Shown: in pieces, positions 1-7,039 of the stretch
Layout: each line of letters begins with the position of its first letter
Numbering within the stretch: the first letter of the stretch is position 1
Assembly: GCA_023457875.1 (NCBI GenBank)
Contig: JAEXBC010000017.1
Location: 1 to 13,706 of the forward strand
Length of the DNA: 13,706 nt
Source: Bacillota bacterium
Lineage (GTDB): Bacteria > Bacillota > Clostridia > Lachnospirales > Cellulosilyticaceae
Reading direction: 5' to 3'
Position numbers and translations under genes: made by a program
The notes under the pieces: generated by a model
Database searches by the model: none
What the model saw: the letters and a program-made list of their open reading frames with translations, nothing else
What the model was told of the DNA's origin: nothing

Positions 1-25
1 ACCTTATTTGTAAGTGTTTTATCTA

Positions 26-214
26 TTAAGTGAGCCAAAAAGGTTTTAAAGTTACCTTCTGGTTTCTTTCGAGATTTTCTTCCTCACAAACAAACATTGT
101 CCAGTTATTAACACTTGGAAAAACATACCCCTTTAGCCCACAGCCTTTTAGTAAATCAACAACCTCTTGAGGATTATCTGTTTTTAAATGAAAACTAACG
201 CTAAATTGACTCAT
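26..214 (-). CDS. small hypothetical protein, possibly truncated by a frameshift
   Basis: I do not recognise the function. The reading frame is open further upstream, but the ATG at 214 is the better start because an AAGGTG-like ribosome binding site lies about 8 bases before it; this gives 62 residues. The N-terminal part (MSQFSVSFHLKT, then a helix-like segment and GYVFPSVNNWTMFVCE) looks like a compact cytosolic domain. After residue 48 or so the sequence stops looking like a folded domain and ends at a stop at 26-28. In another frame of the same strand the sequence stays open from about 64 to the window edge and encodes a protein-like stretch (KPEGNFKTFLAHLIDKTL). This suggests that the gene is longer and broken by a frameshift, or that there is a base error. 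It lies downstream of the membrane protein gene on the same strand. Confidence 0.5.
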   Translation of the reverse strand: MSQFSVSFHLKTDNPQEVVDLLKGCGLKGYVFPSVNNWTMFVCEEENLERNQKVTLKPFWLT

Positions 215-288
215 GCATCTAACACCTTCTCTCTGTTCAATAAAATTATTCTCAAAACTTACAAATCCCATAGACAAAAGAATTAATA

Positions 289-300
289 TACTATATAGTA
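289..300. repeat. 12-bp perfect palindrome between two minus-strand genes
   Basis: The sequence TACTATATAGTA equals its own reverse complement. It sits in the 100-bp gap between the stop of the membrane protein gene (315) and the start of the small gene (214). It could be a protein-binding site or a weak terminator stem. It is AT-only apart from one C-G pair at each end and may be chance. Confidence 0.3.
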
Positions 301-314
301 CGCTACACTTAGTG

Positions 315-1178
315 CTAAAAAATACTTGGAATCCAGTATGCTAATATAAGGCCCAGAACAAAAGAAGCGGTATTAGCTACTAAAGCATATACAATAGGCT
401 TACATCTAGAAACCTCTTTGATGTTGTGCTTTTTAAAATACCACGTATAAAGAATCGCTTCCGTAACAAACACCACGACTTCTAGTAGAACGTAGAATAT
501 CACAAACCCGAATTCCCAAGAAGGGTTAATGATATTATTCAGCGCTAGATTCAGTGCAATTTGTGTGATCAGGTTAACCAATGTAATAAAGAGAATTTGT
601 CTTTTTTCTCGAAAGCCAAATAATAACGCAAGCCCGATCTCGACTATAAGGGTAAGTATAATACGGGCAAATAGAGAGAGGCCTTCATTAGTATAATCAT
701 AGGTTTTTTGAACGCAAATGTCTGTATTGGAAACCTTTGCAGTAAAATAGCTATCAAAGGCATATTGTTCGTAGGAGGTATCGCTTACTATAAAACGATC
801 CGTTTTTGGAAAATACAAAAGGATCTTGAAGGTCTGCGGTGGGTAGTATACCCAACTAAATTGATGCGTATTGGTACATTCATCAAAAAATTGCAAGAAA
901 TAATACCCATCCACATCATGATACTCGGCAAATTTTAGAAAAATATCATATTCATCGTCGCTTTCATTATAACGATCATTTCTTCCGTATCTGTCAATCA
1001 CAGAGTAAGGACCTGTGGATTCTTCCCTCGAAAGTAATGTTACATAATATGTTTCCCCCTCAATTCCACTAAAATTAATCACAACAGAGGGCTTAGGCGC
1101 TGTATCTGCATAGGTAGCTAAAGGGAATAAAATCGTCATGATTAAAATAAAAAGCAATATAAAACCTGTTTTCTTCAT
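315..1178 (-). CDS. secreted/membrane protein with signal peptide and four C-terminal helices
   Basis: Function not recognised. The 287-residue product begins with a clear signal peptide (lysines at 2-3, hydrophobic 5-22, likely cleavage after ATYA at residue 24). Residues 25-165 form a tyrosine- and aspartate-rich domain, predicted outside the cell (VVINFSGIEGETYYVTLLS, then several YDxFxxF-like stretches). Four hydrophobic helices follow at about 168-189, 195-214, 224-247 and 261-284, with a positively charged loop (FREKRQ) after the first and a second basic patch (FKKHNIKEVSRCK) after the third. Similar architectures are annotated only as hypothetical in clostridia. Start choice is firm: GAGGAG lies about 9 bases before the ATG. 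It follows the hydrolase gene by 64 bp on the same strand and could be read from it or from its own promoter. A sensor or cell-envelope role is possible but is not shown by the sequence. Confidence 0.8.
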   Translation of the reverse strand: MKKTGFILLFILIMTILFPLATYADTAPKPSVVINFSGIEGETYYVTLLSREESTGPYSVIDRYGRNDRYNESDDEYDIFLKFAEYHDVDGYYFLQFFDECTNTHQFSWVYYPPQTFKILLYFPKTDRFIVSDTSYEQYAFDSYFTAKVSNTDICVQKTYDYTNEGLSLFARIILTLIVEIGLALLFGFREKRQILFITLVNLITQIALNLALNNIINPSWEFGFVIFYVLLEVVVFVTEAILYTWYFKKHNIKEVSRCKPIVYALVANTASFVLGLILAYWIPSIF

Positions 1179-1242
1179 AATGTGTTTCTCCTCTCAATAA
1201 ATCCTGCTATTCAGATAAACGCCAAATTCGTTATTCCGTCAA

Positions 1243-2019
1243 TCAAGAGTAATGGTGTTTTTTCACTTCTCCAATTATATCTTTACAATCCTCTAAATCT
1301 TTAACTATCGTCTTGCTTTCATCTATCTCTACTGCTATTAGCCCTTCATCCTGCCTGGCTTCAGCGAGAACATTTCCATCATAATCAATGACTCTGCTGT
1401 CACCTCTATATGTAATGGATAGTTGATTATGACTTTCTGTACTAATGCTATTGGCTAATACCCAATATACTTTGTTTTCTATTGCACGTGTCTTCATGAT
1501 GTCAAGCGTCCTTTGCTGACGAGTTAACATAGAATGACAAACAATCTGAGCGCCTTTTAGCATAAGCTCTCTTGCACTTTCAGCAAACCAACCTTCTAGA
1601 CAGATTACCACGCCTACTTTACATCCATTAATTTCATATATCTCCGATTCCACGCCATAAGCATAATAAATTGACTCCTCGTCCGTTAAATGTCTTTTGC
1701 GATGCTTACCAATATAACCTGAAGGTCCTACAATCACTGCGCAAATGTAGTATTGATTGCCATCCTTTTCTACGATAGCGCCAATGATATGGCTATTCGT
1801 CTTTTGAGCAATTTCTATAAGCCGATTTGTTGTAAAACCATTGGGTACATCTTCGGCAGCTTCTTTTAATTGCTCAAAGTTATCAAAATAATAGCCCGTG
1901 GAAAATAACTCTGGCAATACAACCAGGTCTACTTTTCTATCAATTTTTTGCTCAATATAATTAAGATTTCTTGCTTTATCATGCTTAACCACCTTCATTT
2001 GTAAAGCGCCCACTATCAT
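1243..2019 (-). CDS. carbon-nitrogen hydrolase (nitrilase superfamily)
   Basis: A 258-residue cytosolic amidase-type enzyme that should hydrolyse a non-peptide C-N bond through a cysteine thioester. All three catalytic signatures of the superfamily are present: Glu37 in LVVLPELFSTG, Lys108 in the GKHRKRHL motif, and Cys140 in VGVVICLEGWF. Length fits a single-domain member with no fused synthetase. The substrate cannot be read from sequence; omega-amidase-like, N-carbamoyl-amine or general aliphatic amidase activities are all possible. The start is supported by GGAGG about 8 bases before the ATG. The gene lies 27 bp downstream of the STM3941-like gene on the same strand, so the two are likely one transcript. 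No change in the catalytic residues is seen, so the enzyme should be active. Confidence 0.9.
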   Translation of the reverse strand: MIVGALQMKVVKHDKARNLNYIEQKIDRKVDLVVLPELFSTGYYFDNFEQLKEAAEDVPNGFTTNRLIEIAQKTNSHIIGAIVEKDGNQYYICAVIVGPSGYIGKHRKRHLTDEESIYYAYGVESEIYEINGCKVGVVICLEGWFAESARELMLKGAQIVCHSMLTRQQRTLDIMKTRAIENKVYWVLANSISTESHNQLSITYRGDSRVIDYDGNVLAEARQDEGLIAVEIDESKTIVKDLEDCKDIIGEVKKHHYS

Positions 2020-2046
2020 CTACTTATCCTCCAAACTCAAACGCAA

Positions 2047-2568
2047 CTAATTGTTTGTATACTTAAATTCATCAAATCGCTCTAATATGATCTTTAAGAC
2101 TTCATTGATATCTGCACGCGTACTCTGTAATGTAATACATATCTGTCCTTCGGAATACAAGGCAGTATTACATTTATTGAATATGGACCTAACAAAGTTT
2201 TTTTCACTTAATCTTGTAGCGGTATTGTTTAATTTGATTGTAATAAATTCTTGATTAAAGGTTTGTGTCATAAAAACATCTTCTATTTCTTCCCAAGGAA
2301 TTAATCCTACACTTGTAGCACTGGAGTGATCCGTAATTCCTCTGCTATCAACCATTAAAATTGCCTTTGGAAATATAAATCTCTTTAAAATAAATAGAAA
2401 ACAAAATCCAAAGAAAATAGTGCCCATTATACCAATCATCACAAATACCACGTTAGATTTACTGCTTCCCATGATTAAAACCAATAGGGAGGCAAGCACC
2501 ATGGTTAATCCAAGTAGTACAAATTTAAATTGCTTAAGCTGATCTTGTTCGACAACTAAATCTTTCAT
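2047..2568 (-). CDS. STM3941-like membrane protein with two N-terminal helices
   Basis: A 173-residue protein with two hydrophobic helices (about 15-33 and 39-61), then a basic turn (LKRFIFPK) and a soluble beta-rich domain containing DSRGITD and IPWEEIEDV. This layout (two helices, then a PH-like domain in which a short strand leads to a W-E-[ED]-I motif) matches the uncharacterised STM3941 family; the molecular role of that family is not known to me. The open frame extends 14 codons further upstream, but AAAGGAGA lies about 7 bases before the ATG at 2568, which makes that ATG the start. It is the first gene of a probable two-gene unit with the carbon-nitrogen hydrolase, and an extended -10 promoter is visible just upstream. 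Confidence 0.75.
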   Translation of the reverse strand: MKDLVVEQDQLKQFKFVLLGLTMVLASLLVLIMGSSKSNVVFVMIGIMGTIFFGFCFLFILKRFIFPKAILMVDSRGITDHSSATSVGLIPWEEIEDVFMTQTFNQEFITIKLNNTATRLSEKNFVRSIFNKCNTALYSEGQICITLQSTRADINEVLKIILERFDEFKYTNN

Positions 2569-2609
2569 GATGAAGTCTCCTTTATCTAATGATGTAATCA
2601 TATAAGTCA

Positions 2610-2618
2610 ATTATAACA
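2610..2618 (-). promoter_or_regulatory. extended -10 promoter of the STM3941-like gene
   Basis: On the minus strand the sequence TGTTATAAT combines a perfect TATAAT -10 hexamer with the upstream TG of an extended -10 element. No good -35 hexamer is seen at the normal distance, which is tolerable for extended -10 promoters. Transcription would start near 2603, giving a leader of about 35 nt before the ATG at 2568. Confidence 0.55.
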
Positions 2619-2918
2619 CTATTACTAACATATTGAATATTCTTAGATATATTTTATATTTGCACTTTATATTTTTTCCTATAAACGCAAAGAGAGGAAG
2701 CCATTGGGGATTGGCTTCCTCTCTCGTTCCGTTCGTGTCATATAAACAGGAAAATAGATATATTATGGGGAGATTTTGTAAGCAAAAAACAAATTTCTTG
2801 CTTAAACTTATATTACAATACTTTTATTAATAAACTATGAACCCAAAATGAATTTTTTTTAGAAAAATAATCAATAAATATAATTTTTTTTGTGAAAATT
2901 TCCTTTATAATCTTCATT
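2619..2918. other. AT-rich gene-free region with one strong hairpin
   Basis: This stretch separates the ACT-domain gene (stop at 2919) from the promoter of the STM3941-like gene. It holds the 13-bp hairpin at 2691-2724, a weaker inverted repeat (TAAGCAA / TTGCTTA, about 2779-2804) and several A or T runs near 2850-2900. I see no gene with a ribosome binding site in it. The open frame that crosses it on the plus strand lacks one and runs through the hairpin. Confidence 0.6.
2691..2724 (-). terminator. strong 13-bp hairpin, likely terminator of the ACT-domain gene
   Basis: AGAGAGGAAGCCA pairs perfectly with TGGCTTCCTCTCT around an 8-nt loop. Read on the minus strand the stem is followed by TTGCGTTTAT, a mediocre T tract; on the plus strand the following sequence is not T-rich. 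It lies about 195 bp downstream of the ACT-domain gene, which is far for a terminator. An RNA-processing hairpin or a small-RNA 3' end are alternatives. Confidence 0.5.
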
Positions 2919-3284
2919 CTAAAAAATAGTGTATTGATTTTGAGTAAGAACCTCCTTTGCCTTATCCAGCTGCTCTTGCTTGATTAAAATATAATCCGTA
3001 TTAAAGGTAGAAACCACAAAAATACCAATTTCTGCTTCTGCCAACAAAGTTGCAATAGGTGCTAGTATGCCAATCAATGAGAAATCTAATATGCCTTGAA
3101 TTTTAAGTGCGCACCACCCATGTTCTACCCCTTCCACCTTTTGAGGTACTTTTTGGGTTTCACAGACTACAGAAATTTCTTCTGATGTTTTTCCTATAAA
3201 CACATATTCATCTTCTAAATCCACCTGCTGCAAGCTTGTTACCTTACATACTGAAAATGCTTTATCTATAACCTTTAATTCCAT
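2919..3284 (-). CDS. ACT-domain protein, single small regulatory-type domain
   Basis: A 121-residue cytosolic protein of the small stand-alone ACT-containing type. The C-terminal half (about 58-118) has the ACT pattern: WCALKIQGILDFSLIGILA (strand, turn, helix), AEIGIFVVSTFNTDYILIK (strand pair) and a closing helix DKAKEVLTQ. The N-terminal half carries a second beta-rich segment (VFIGKTSEEISVVCE) typical of this family. ACT domains usually bind amino acids or other small effectors; here no catalytic partner is fused, so the ligand is unknown. AAAGGAGG about 6 bases before the ATG supports the start. A terminator separates it from yajC upstream, so it probably has its own promoter or is reached by read-through. 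Confidence 0.8.
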   Translation of the reverse strand: MELKVIDKAFSVCKVTSLQQVDLEDEYVFIGKTSEEISVVCETQKVPQKVEGVEHGWCALKIQGILDFSLIGILAPIATLLAEAEIGIFVVSTFNTDYILIKQEQLDKAKEVLTQNQYTIF

Positions 3285-3345
3285 ATTTGTCCTCCTTTAA
3301 TATGTACAGTACTTCTTGCTCCTTCATCAACAACTCCAAAGTGTA

Positions 3346-3379
3346 TCAAAAAAACAAAGTAGAGCAGTCCATGCTCTAC
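3346..3379 (-). terminator. rho-independent terminator after yajC
   Basis: On the minus strand GTAGAGCA and TGCTCTAC form an 8-bp stem around a 5-nt loop, followed directly by TTTGTTTTTTTG. It starts 13 bp after the yajC stop codon and should end the tgt-yajC transcript. Confidence 0.85.
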
Positions 3380-3392
3380 CTTCTAATAAAAA

Positions 3393-3815
3393 CTACTTTT
3401 TCACTTCACCAATTTCATTTCCATTTTCATCTACTTCAACTTCTACTTCTACATATTCGTATTCTACGCCATCTTCATCCACTAATTCAGCCTTCTTACC
3501 AACTGTTAGATTTGGTTCAGCCACACGTGCCACACAAGTTCTTACAACAGGAATACGTACACTTTTGTTAAGTCCAAACTCTACAATAAAGGTATCATTG
3601 ATAATATCTACTACCTTACCATATAAACCAGATGTAAGTAGCACAGAATCACCAATTTTGATACTATTTTGCATTTGTTCAGTTTCTTTTTGTTGTTTCT
3701 TTTGTGGTCTAATTAAAACAAACCACATCACTACAATAATTCCACCATAGAGTAAGAACATGGTCATAAAATCCATTCCACCTGTTTGTGCTGCTTGCAA
3801 TAATACTGTATTCAT
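3393..3815 (-). CDS. yajC: preprotein translocase subunit YajC
   Basis: YajC is a small single-pass membrane protein that associates with SecDF and the Sec translocon; it is not essential in the bacteria where it has been tested. The 140-residue product has a short N-terminal segment, one membrane helix at about 17-36, the family signature FVLIRPQKKQQKE immediately after it (34-44), and the conserved soluble core KIGDSVLLTSGLYGKVV followed by IPVVRTCVARV. The C-terminal 40 residues form a long acidic tail (EYEYVEVEVEVDENGNE), somewhat longer than in minimal YajC. GGAGG about 8 bases before the ATG supports the start. It lies 18 bp after tgt on the same strand, the usual clostridial tgt-yajC arrangement. 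Confidence 0.95.
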   Translation of the reverse strand: MNTVLLQAAQTGGMDFMTMFLLYGGIIVVMWFVLIRPQKKQQKETEQMQNSIKIGDSVLLTSGLYGKVVDIINDTFIVEFGLNKSVRIPVVRTCVARVAEPNLTVGKKAELVDEDGVEYEYVEVEVEVDENGNEIGEVKK

Positions 3816-3833
3816 CTCTTATTCCTCCATTTA

Positions 3834-4961
3834 TTAACTATTTTTATATCCTTCTAAACGCATCTTTTTGTAGGATTCAAATACGCCTTGGTCCAATGCG
3901 CTTCGAATTTCTGTCATTAAATGATTATAGTAGTAGAGATTGTGCATCACGCATAGGCGCATACCTAACATCTCTTTGGCCTTTAATAAATGTCTAATAT
4001 AAGCCTTACTATATCTTTGGCAAGTTGGGCACTGGCAATCCTCACTAATAGGCGTCATGTCCTTTTCATGCTTTTGATTAAATAAATTGAGCTTACCCTG
4101 ATTGGTATAAACATGACCATGTCTACCATTTCTTGCTGGTAATACGCAGTCAAAAAAATCAACGCCTCGCTCTACTGCTTCTAAGATATTTTCTGGGGTA
4201 CCTACACCCATTAAATAAGTTGGTTTGTTTTGAGGTAGGTAAGGTACAACCGCTTCTAGCACCTGATACATTTCCTCGTGAGATTCTCCTACTGCTAGTC
4301 CACCTACTGCATAGCCAGGTAGGTCAAACTCACGAATAATCTTGGCGTGTTCAATACGAATATCTGGAAGAACACCTCCTTGGTTAATACCAAAGAGCAT
4401 TTGCTTCTTATTCACCGTGTGTTCTAAACCATTTAATCGGTCCATTTCTTCCATACAACGCTTTAGCCACCTTGTGGTACGCTCTACAGAAGGCATAATG
4501 TACTCACGTGAAGCTAAGGCTGGCGGGCATTCATCAAAGGCCATGGCAATGGTTGAGCCTAAGTTAGATTGAATCTGCATACTTTCCTCTGGTCCCATAA
4601 AAATCTTTCTGCCATCAATATGGGAAGAAAAGTAAACGCCCTCTTCTTTGATTTTGCGCATTGCTGCCAGTGAAAAAACCTGAAATCCTCCTGAGTCAGT
4701 AAGTATGGGCTTGTTGCATACCATAAATTGATGAAGACCACCTAGTTCATGTATTAGCCCATCTCCTGGTCTTACATGTAAATGGTAAGTATTGGCTAAT
4801 ACCACCTGCGTATCTATTCGCTCTAAATCCTCTGTAGATAAGGCTCCTTTTATAGCTGCAACCGTGGCAACGTTCATAAATACGGGGGTCTCAATAACGC
4901 CATGAGGGGTATGAAATCGCCCTCTTTTTGCGCGTCCTTCTACTTTTAGTAATTCATACAT
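3834..4961 (-). CDS. tgt: tRNA-guanine transglycosylase (queuosine synthesis)
   Basis: The enzyme swaps guanine-34 of tRNAs for Asp, Asn, His and Tyr with the queuosine precursor preQ1. The 375-residue length is normal for bacterial Tgt. Key residues are all present: Asp89 in TDSGGFQVFSL (general acid/base), the substrate-binding motif AFDECPP (142-147), GINQGG (191-196), and the nucleophile Asp271 in FDCVLPARNGRHG. The zinc site is Cys309, Cys311, Cys314 and His340. AGGAGAC lies 6 bases before the ATG, and a sigma-A-type promoter is visible upstream. It is the first gene of the tgt-yajC transcript and is divergent from aroC. Its usual partner queA is about 7 kb away on the same strand. Confidence 0.97.
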   Translation of the reverse strand: MYELLKVEGRAKRGRFHTPHGVIETPVFMNVATVAAIKGALSTEDLERIDTQVVLANTYHLHVRPGDGLIHELGGLHQFMVCNKPILTDSGGFQVFSLAAMRKIKEEGVYFSSHIDGRKIFMGPEESMQIQSNLGSTIAMAFDECPPALASREYIMPSVERTTRWLKRCMEEMDRLNGLEHTVNKKQMLFGINQGGVLPDIRIEHAKIIREFDLPGYAVGGLAVGESHEEMYQVLEAVVPYLPQNKPTYLMGVGTPENILEAVERGVDFFDCVLPARNGRHGHVYTNQGKLNLFNQKHEKDMTPISEDCQCPTCQRYSKAYIRHLLKAKEMLGMRLCVMHNLYYYNHLMTEIRSALDQGVFESYKKMRLEGYKNS

Positions 4962-4994
4962 CGTATGTCTCCTATCCTTTTCATGCTAAGTATC

Positions 4995-5023
4995 AGTTTA
5001 CAGTAAAGCGCATTTATTTTCAA
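4995..5023 (-). promoter_or_regulatory. sigma-A-type promoter of tgt
   Basis: On the minus strand TTGAAA (5018-5023) and TAAACT (4995-5000) are separated by exactly 17 bp. Transcription would begin near 4988, giving a leader of about 27 nt before the tgt ATG. Confidence 0.65.
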
Positions 5024-5043
5024 TAAGCTTCTTCCTTATTTTT

Positions 5044-5090
5044 AGCATTTTCTCTAGACATTAATCAATACGGCTTGAAGAAAAAATGCT
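5044..5090. repeat. imperfect inverted repeat between tgt and aroC, overlapping the aroC -35
   Basis: AGCATTTTCTCT (5044-5055) is matched in inverted orientation by 5079-5090 at 11 of 12 positions, with 23 bp between the arms. The right arm overlaps the end of the aroC -35 hexamer and its spacer, so it could be an operator. The arms are AT-rich, so chance is a real alternative. Confidence 0.35.
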
Positions 5091-5103
5091 TCTCTGCTAA
5101 AAT
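5075..5103 (+). promoter_or_regulatory. sigma-A-type promoter of aroC
   Basis: TTGAAG (5075-5080) and TAAAAT (5098-5103) are 17 bp apart. A TATAAT-like sequence also occurs 5 bp further downstream but has no -35 hexamer at the right distance. Transcription would begin near 5110, about 29 nt before the ATG. Confidence 0.65.
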
Positions 5104-5138
5104 GGTTTATAATTTGAATGAATAAAGGAGGCATATTC

Positions 5139-6233
5139 ATGTCAGGCTCGATATTTGGTAAAATGTTTCGCATCTCTACTTTTGGAGAATCTCATGGCGT
5201 CGCCCTAGGTGTGATTGTAGATGGATGCCCTTCTAATATACCTGTCACGTTAGAAGATATTATGAAGAATATGGATAGACGTAAACCTGGCAATACCGCT
5301 GTTGCTACTTCTCGCAAGGAAGCAGATCAGGTAGAAATCCTTTCAGGTATTTTTGAAGGTAAAACAACAGGCAGCCCCATTGCCCTTATGATTCGTAATA
5401 CCAATCAAAAATCCTATGACTATAGTATACTTAAGGATGTTTATCGTCCTTCCCATGCTGATTATGGTTTTGACAAGAAATATGGTTTTAGAGATTATAG
5501 AGGTGGTGGTCGTTCCTCTGGTAGGGAAACCGTGGCCCGAGTTGCAGCTGGTGCCATTGCTAAGAACTTTTTAGCCCAGCTAGGCATAAGTGTAACGGCC
5601 TACACACGTTCGATTGGTCCAATTAGTGTAACGCCAGAGGATTTTCATATCGAGCAGTGCAGAGAAAATCCTGTCAATATGCCTAATAATCAGGTAGCTT
5701 CTCAGGCAATTGATTATATTGCGAAGGCACGTGCCAATAAGGACTCAGTAGGAGGCGTTGTAGAATGCCTTGTTACTGGTGTCAAAGCTGGAATTGGTGA
5801 GCCTGTATTTGATAAACTAGATGCCACCTTAGCCTATGCGATTGTGGGAATTGGCGGGGTAAAAGCTTTTGAGATAGGCTCTGGCATGGAAGCTGCAAAA
5901 ATGCTGGGCTCAACCTATAATGATGCCTTCTACATGGATAATGGAACGGTGCGCAAAGCCACGAATCATTCTGGGGGAATCTTGGGTGGTATGTCTGATG
6001 GCAGTGATATATTACTAAAGGCCCATTTCAAACCCACGCCCTCTATTGCTCAAGCTCAAAAAACCATTACCTCTTCTCTAGAAGATACCACGATAGAAAT
6101 TATTGGAAGACATGATCCTGTCATTGTACCACGCGCTGTAGTTGTGGTTGAGTCAATGACAGCTATAGCCCTTACTGATCTCATTCTTTGCAACTTAGGT
6201 GCAAATATGGATCATATTAAAGGTATCTACTAA
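5139..6233 (+). CDS. aroC: chorismate synthase
   Basis: Catalyses the last shikimate-pathway step, loss of phosphate from 5-enolpyruvylshikimate 3-phosphate to give chorismate, using reduced flavin as cofactor. The 364-residue product carries the family signatures: FGESHG with His19, the arginine pair in RRKPG (47-51), RPSHADYG with His106, and GGGRSSGRET (122-131), as well as GGILGGMSDG and FKPTPSI near the C-terminus. The frame opens 7 codons earlier, but AAAGGAGG sits 7 bases before the ATG at 5139 and family members begin MSGSxFGxxF, so 5139 is the start. It is a single-gene transcription unit with its own promoter and a strong terminator; no other shikimate gene is in the window. Confidence 0.97.
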   Translation: MSGSIFGKMFRISTFGESHGVALGVIVDGCPSNIPVTLEDIMKNMDRRKPGNTAVATSRKEADQVEILSGIFEGKTTGSPIALMIRNTNQKSYDYSILKDVYRPSHADYGFDKKYGFRDYRGGGRSSGRETVARVAAGAIAKNFLAQLGISVTAYTRSIGPISVTPEDFHIEQCRENPVNMPNNQVASQAIDYIAKARANKDSVGGVVECLVTGVKAGIGEPVFDKLDATLAYAIVGIGGVKAFEIGSGMEAAKMLGSTYNDAFYMDNGTVRKATNHSGGILGGMSDGSDILLKAHFKPTPSIAQAQKTITSSLEDTTIEIIGRHDPVIVPRAVVVVESMTAIALTDLILCNLGANMDHIKGIY

Positions 6234-6243
6234 CACAAAAACA

Positions 6244-6300
6244 AACCCTATCAAATAAAATCCTTTGGATGCCTATTTGATAGGGTTCTATTTATTTTTT
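6244..6300. terminator. bidirectional terminator between aroC and the facing coiled-coil gene
   Basis: AACCCTATCAAATA (6244-6257) pairs perfectly with TATTTGATAGGGTT (6274-6287), and the loop holds an extra 4-bp stem (ATCC/GGAT). The plus strand continues into a T-rich run up to 6300; the minus strand continues TTGTTTTTG. It thus serves aroC and the convergent gene ending at 6292, whose stop codon lies inside the T run. Confidence 0.9.
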
Positions 6301-7026
6301 TCCTTTAATGATTTTATACTGTCCATTCTCTTCGATGATCTTAATATAAAACACCTTTCTAATACCCTCCATACTCTTGATCTGGTTAATGTATCTTATA
6401 TTTTGGGTATCTACAATGCGCTGTAGCATGGGTAAAATATCCTTCTTTTCGCCTTGCGTCAGCTTGTTCTTAAAGCAGTAGGTATTAATTGTCTTTAAGG
6501 TGTCTAAAATCTGTTGTTCCCTCGCACGGTTCAAATCAGCTAGTACCCATGTGTATTCCTTGGTTTTTTTAGTATTTTCGTAGGTTTCTTTAAAGAATCT
6601 TAGGAAGGTGTTTTCACGCCCTACATTCATCCCTGAATATTTTCCCAATTTGGCTTTTAGCTCGTTTTTAAGATAAATAATGGTGTTCGGCTTAACGGTC
6701 TTAGCCATTTGTCCAATGTGCTCTTCAATAAAGAGATAAGTTTCCTGTAGTTGCCCCTCTAAAAGGCCCTCTTTACTCAGCTTTTTGATGACATCAATAT
6801 AGTCTAAAATATTTTTCTTAGTATTAAGTGGCTGATTAAAGGTACGCTCAAATAGCGCTTTGGCATCTAAGTCTTGAAAATGCCCATCTTTATCCGTCTT
6901 TAGACTTGCTTCGCGTTGCTGATTGGTTTGCTGTCTTTCTTCTGTTTGCTGCTCTTTTGATTGCTGTTCTTCTCTTTTCTTCTTTTCTTCTATGGATTGC
7001 TCTTTCATCTTTTTCTCATGCTCCAT
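6292..7026 (-). CDS. hypothetical lysine/glutamine-rich protein with N-terminal coiled coil
   Basis: Function not recognised. The 244-residue product has no signal peptide or membrane helix. Residues 1-45 are almost only Glu, Lys, Gln, Arg and Thr, forming a charged, probably helical or disordered tail. From about residue 50 to the end it is a mostly helical, lysine-rich domain (LFERTFNQPLNTKKNILDYI, later YLKNELKAKLGKYSG and FLRFFKETYEN), closing with a short strand-turn-strand (FYIKIIEENGQYKIIKGKK). GAGAGG about 8 bases before the ATG supports the start. It follows the FliB-like gene by only 13 bp, so it is the last gene of that operon and probably works with it. It could be a partner or even a target of the FliB-like protein, since it is rich in lysine, but that is speculation. 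Confidence 0.75.
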   Translation of the reverse strand: MEHEKKMKEQSIEEKKKREEQQSKEQQTEERQQTNQQREASLKTDKDGHFQDLDAKALFERTFNQPLNTKKNILDYIDVIKKLSKEGLLEGQLQETYLFIEEHIGQMAKTVKPNTIIYLKNELKAKLGKYSGMNVGRENTFLRFFKETYENTKKTKEYTWVLADLNRAREQQILDTLKTINTYCFKNKLTQGEKKDILPMLQRIVDTQNIRYINQIKSMEGIRKVFYIKIIEENGQYKIIKGKK

Positions 7027-7039
7027 AATTTTTCCTCTC

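Noticed and set aside
708..938. 76-codon plus-strand frame opposite the secreted/membrane protein gene
   Set aside because: It is fully inside a convincing minus-strand gene, with no ribosome binding site.
1214..1242. Possible promoter TTGACG-17-TTTATC before the secreted/membrane protein gene
   Set aside because: The -35 is good but the -10 matches only two of six positions, so I do not list it as a feature.
2633..2830. 65-codon open frame on the plus strand in the gap
   Set aside because: It has no ribosome binding site, begins at a TTG or similar codon and runs straight through the 13-bp hairpin.
3287..3750. Two overlapping plus-strand open frames opposite yajC
   Set aside because: They lie antisense to yajC and its terminator and have low-complexity Ser/Thr/His-rich translations, as expected from reading the acidic tail backwards.
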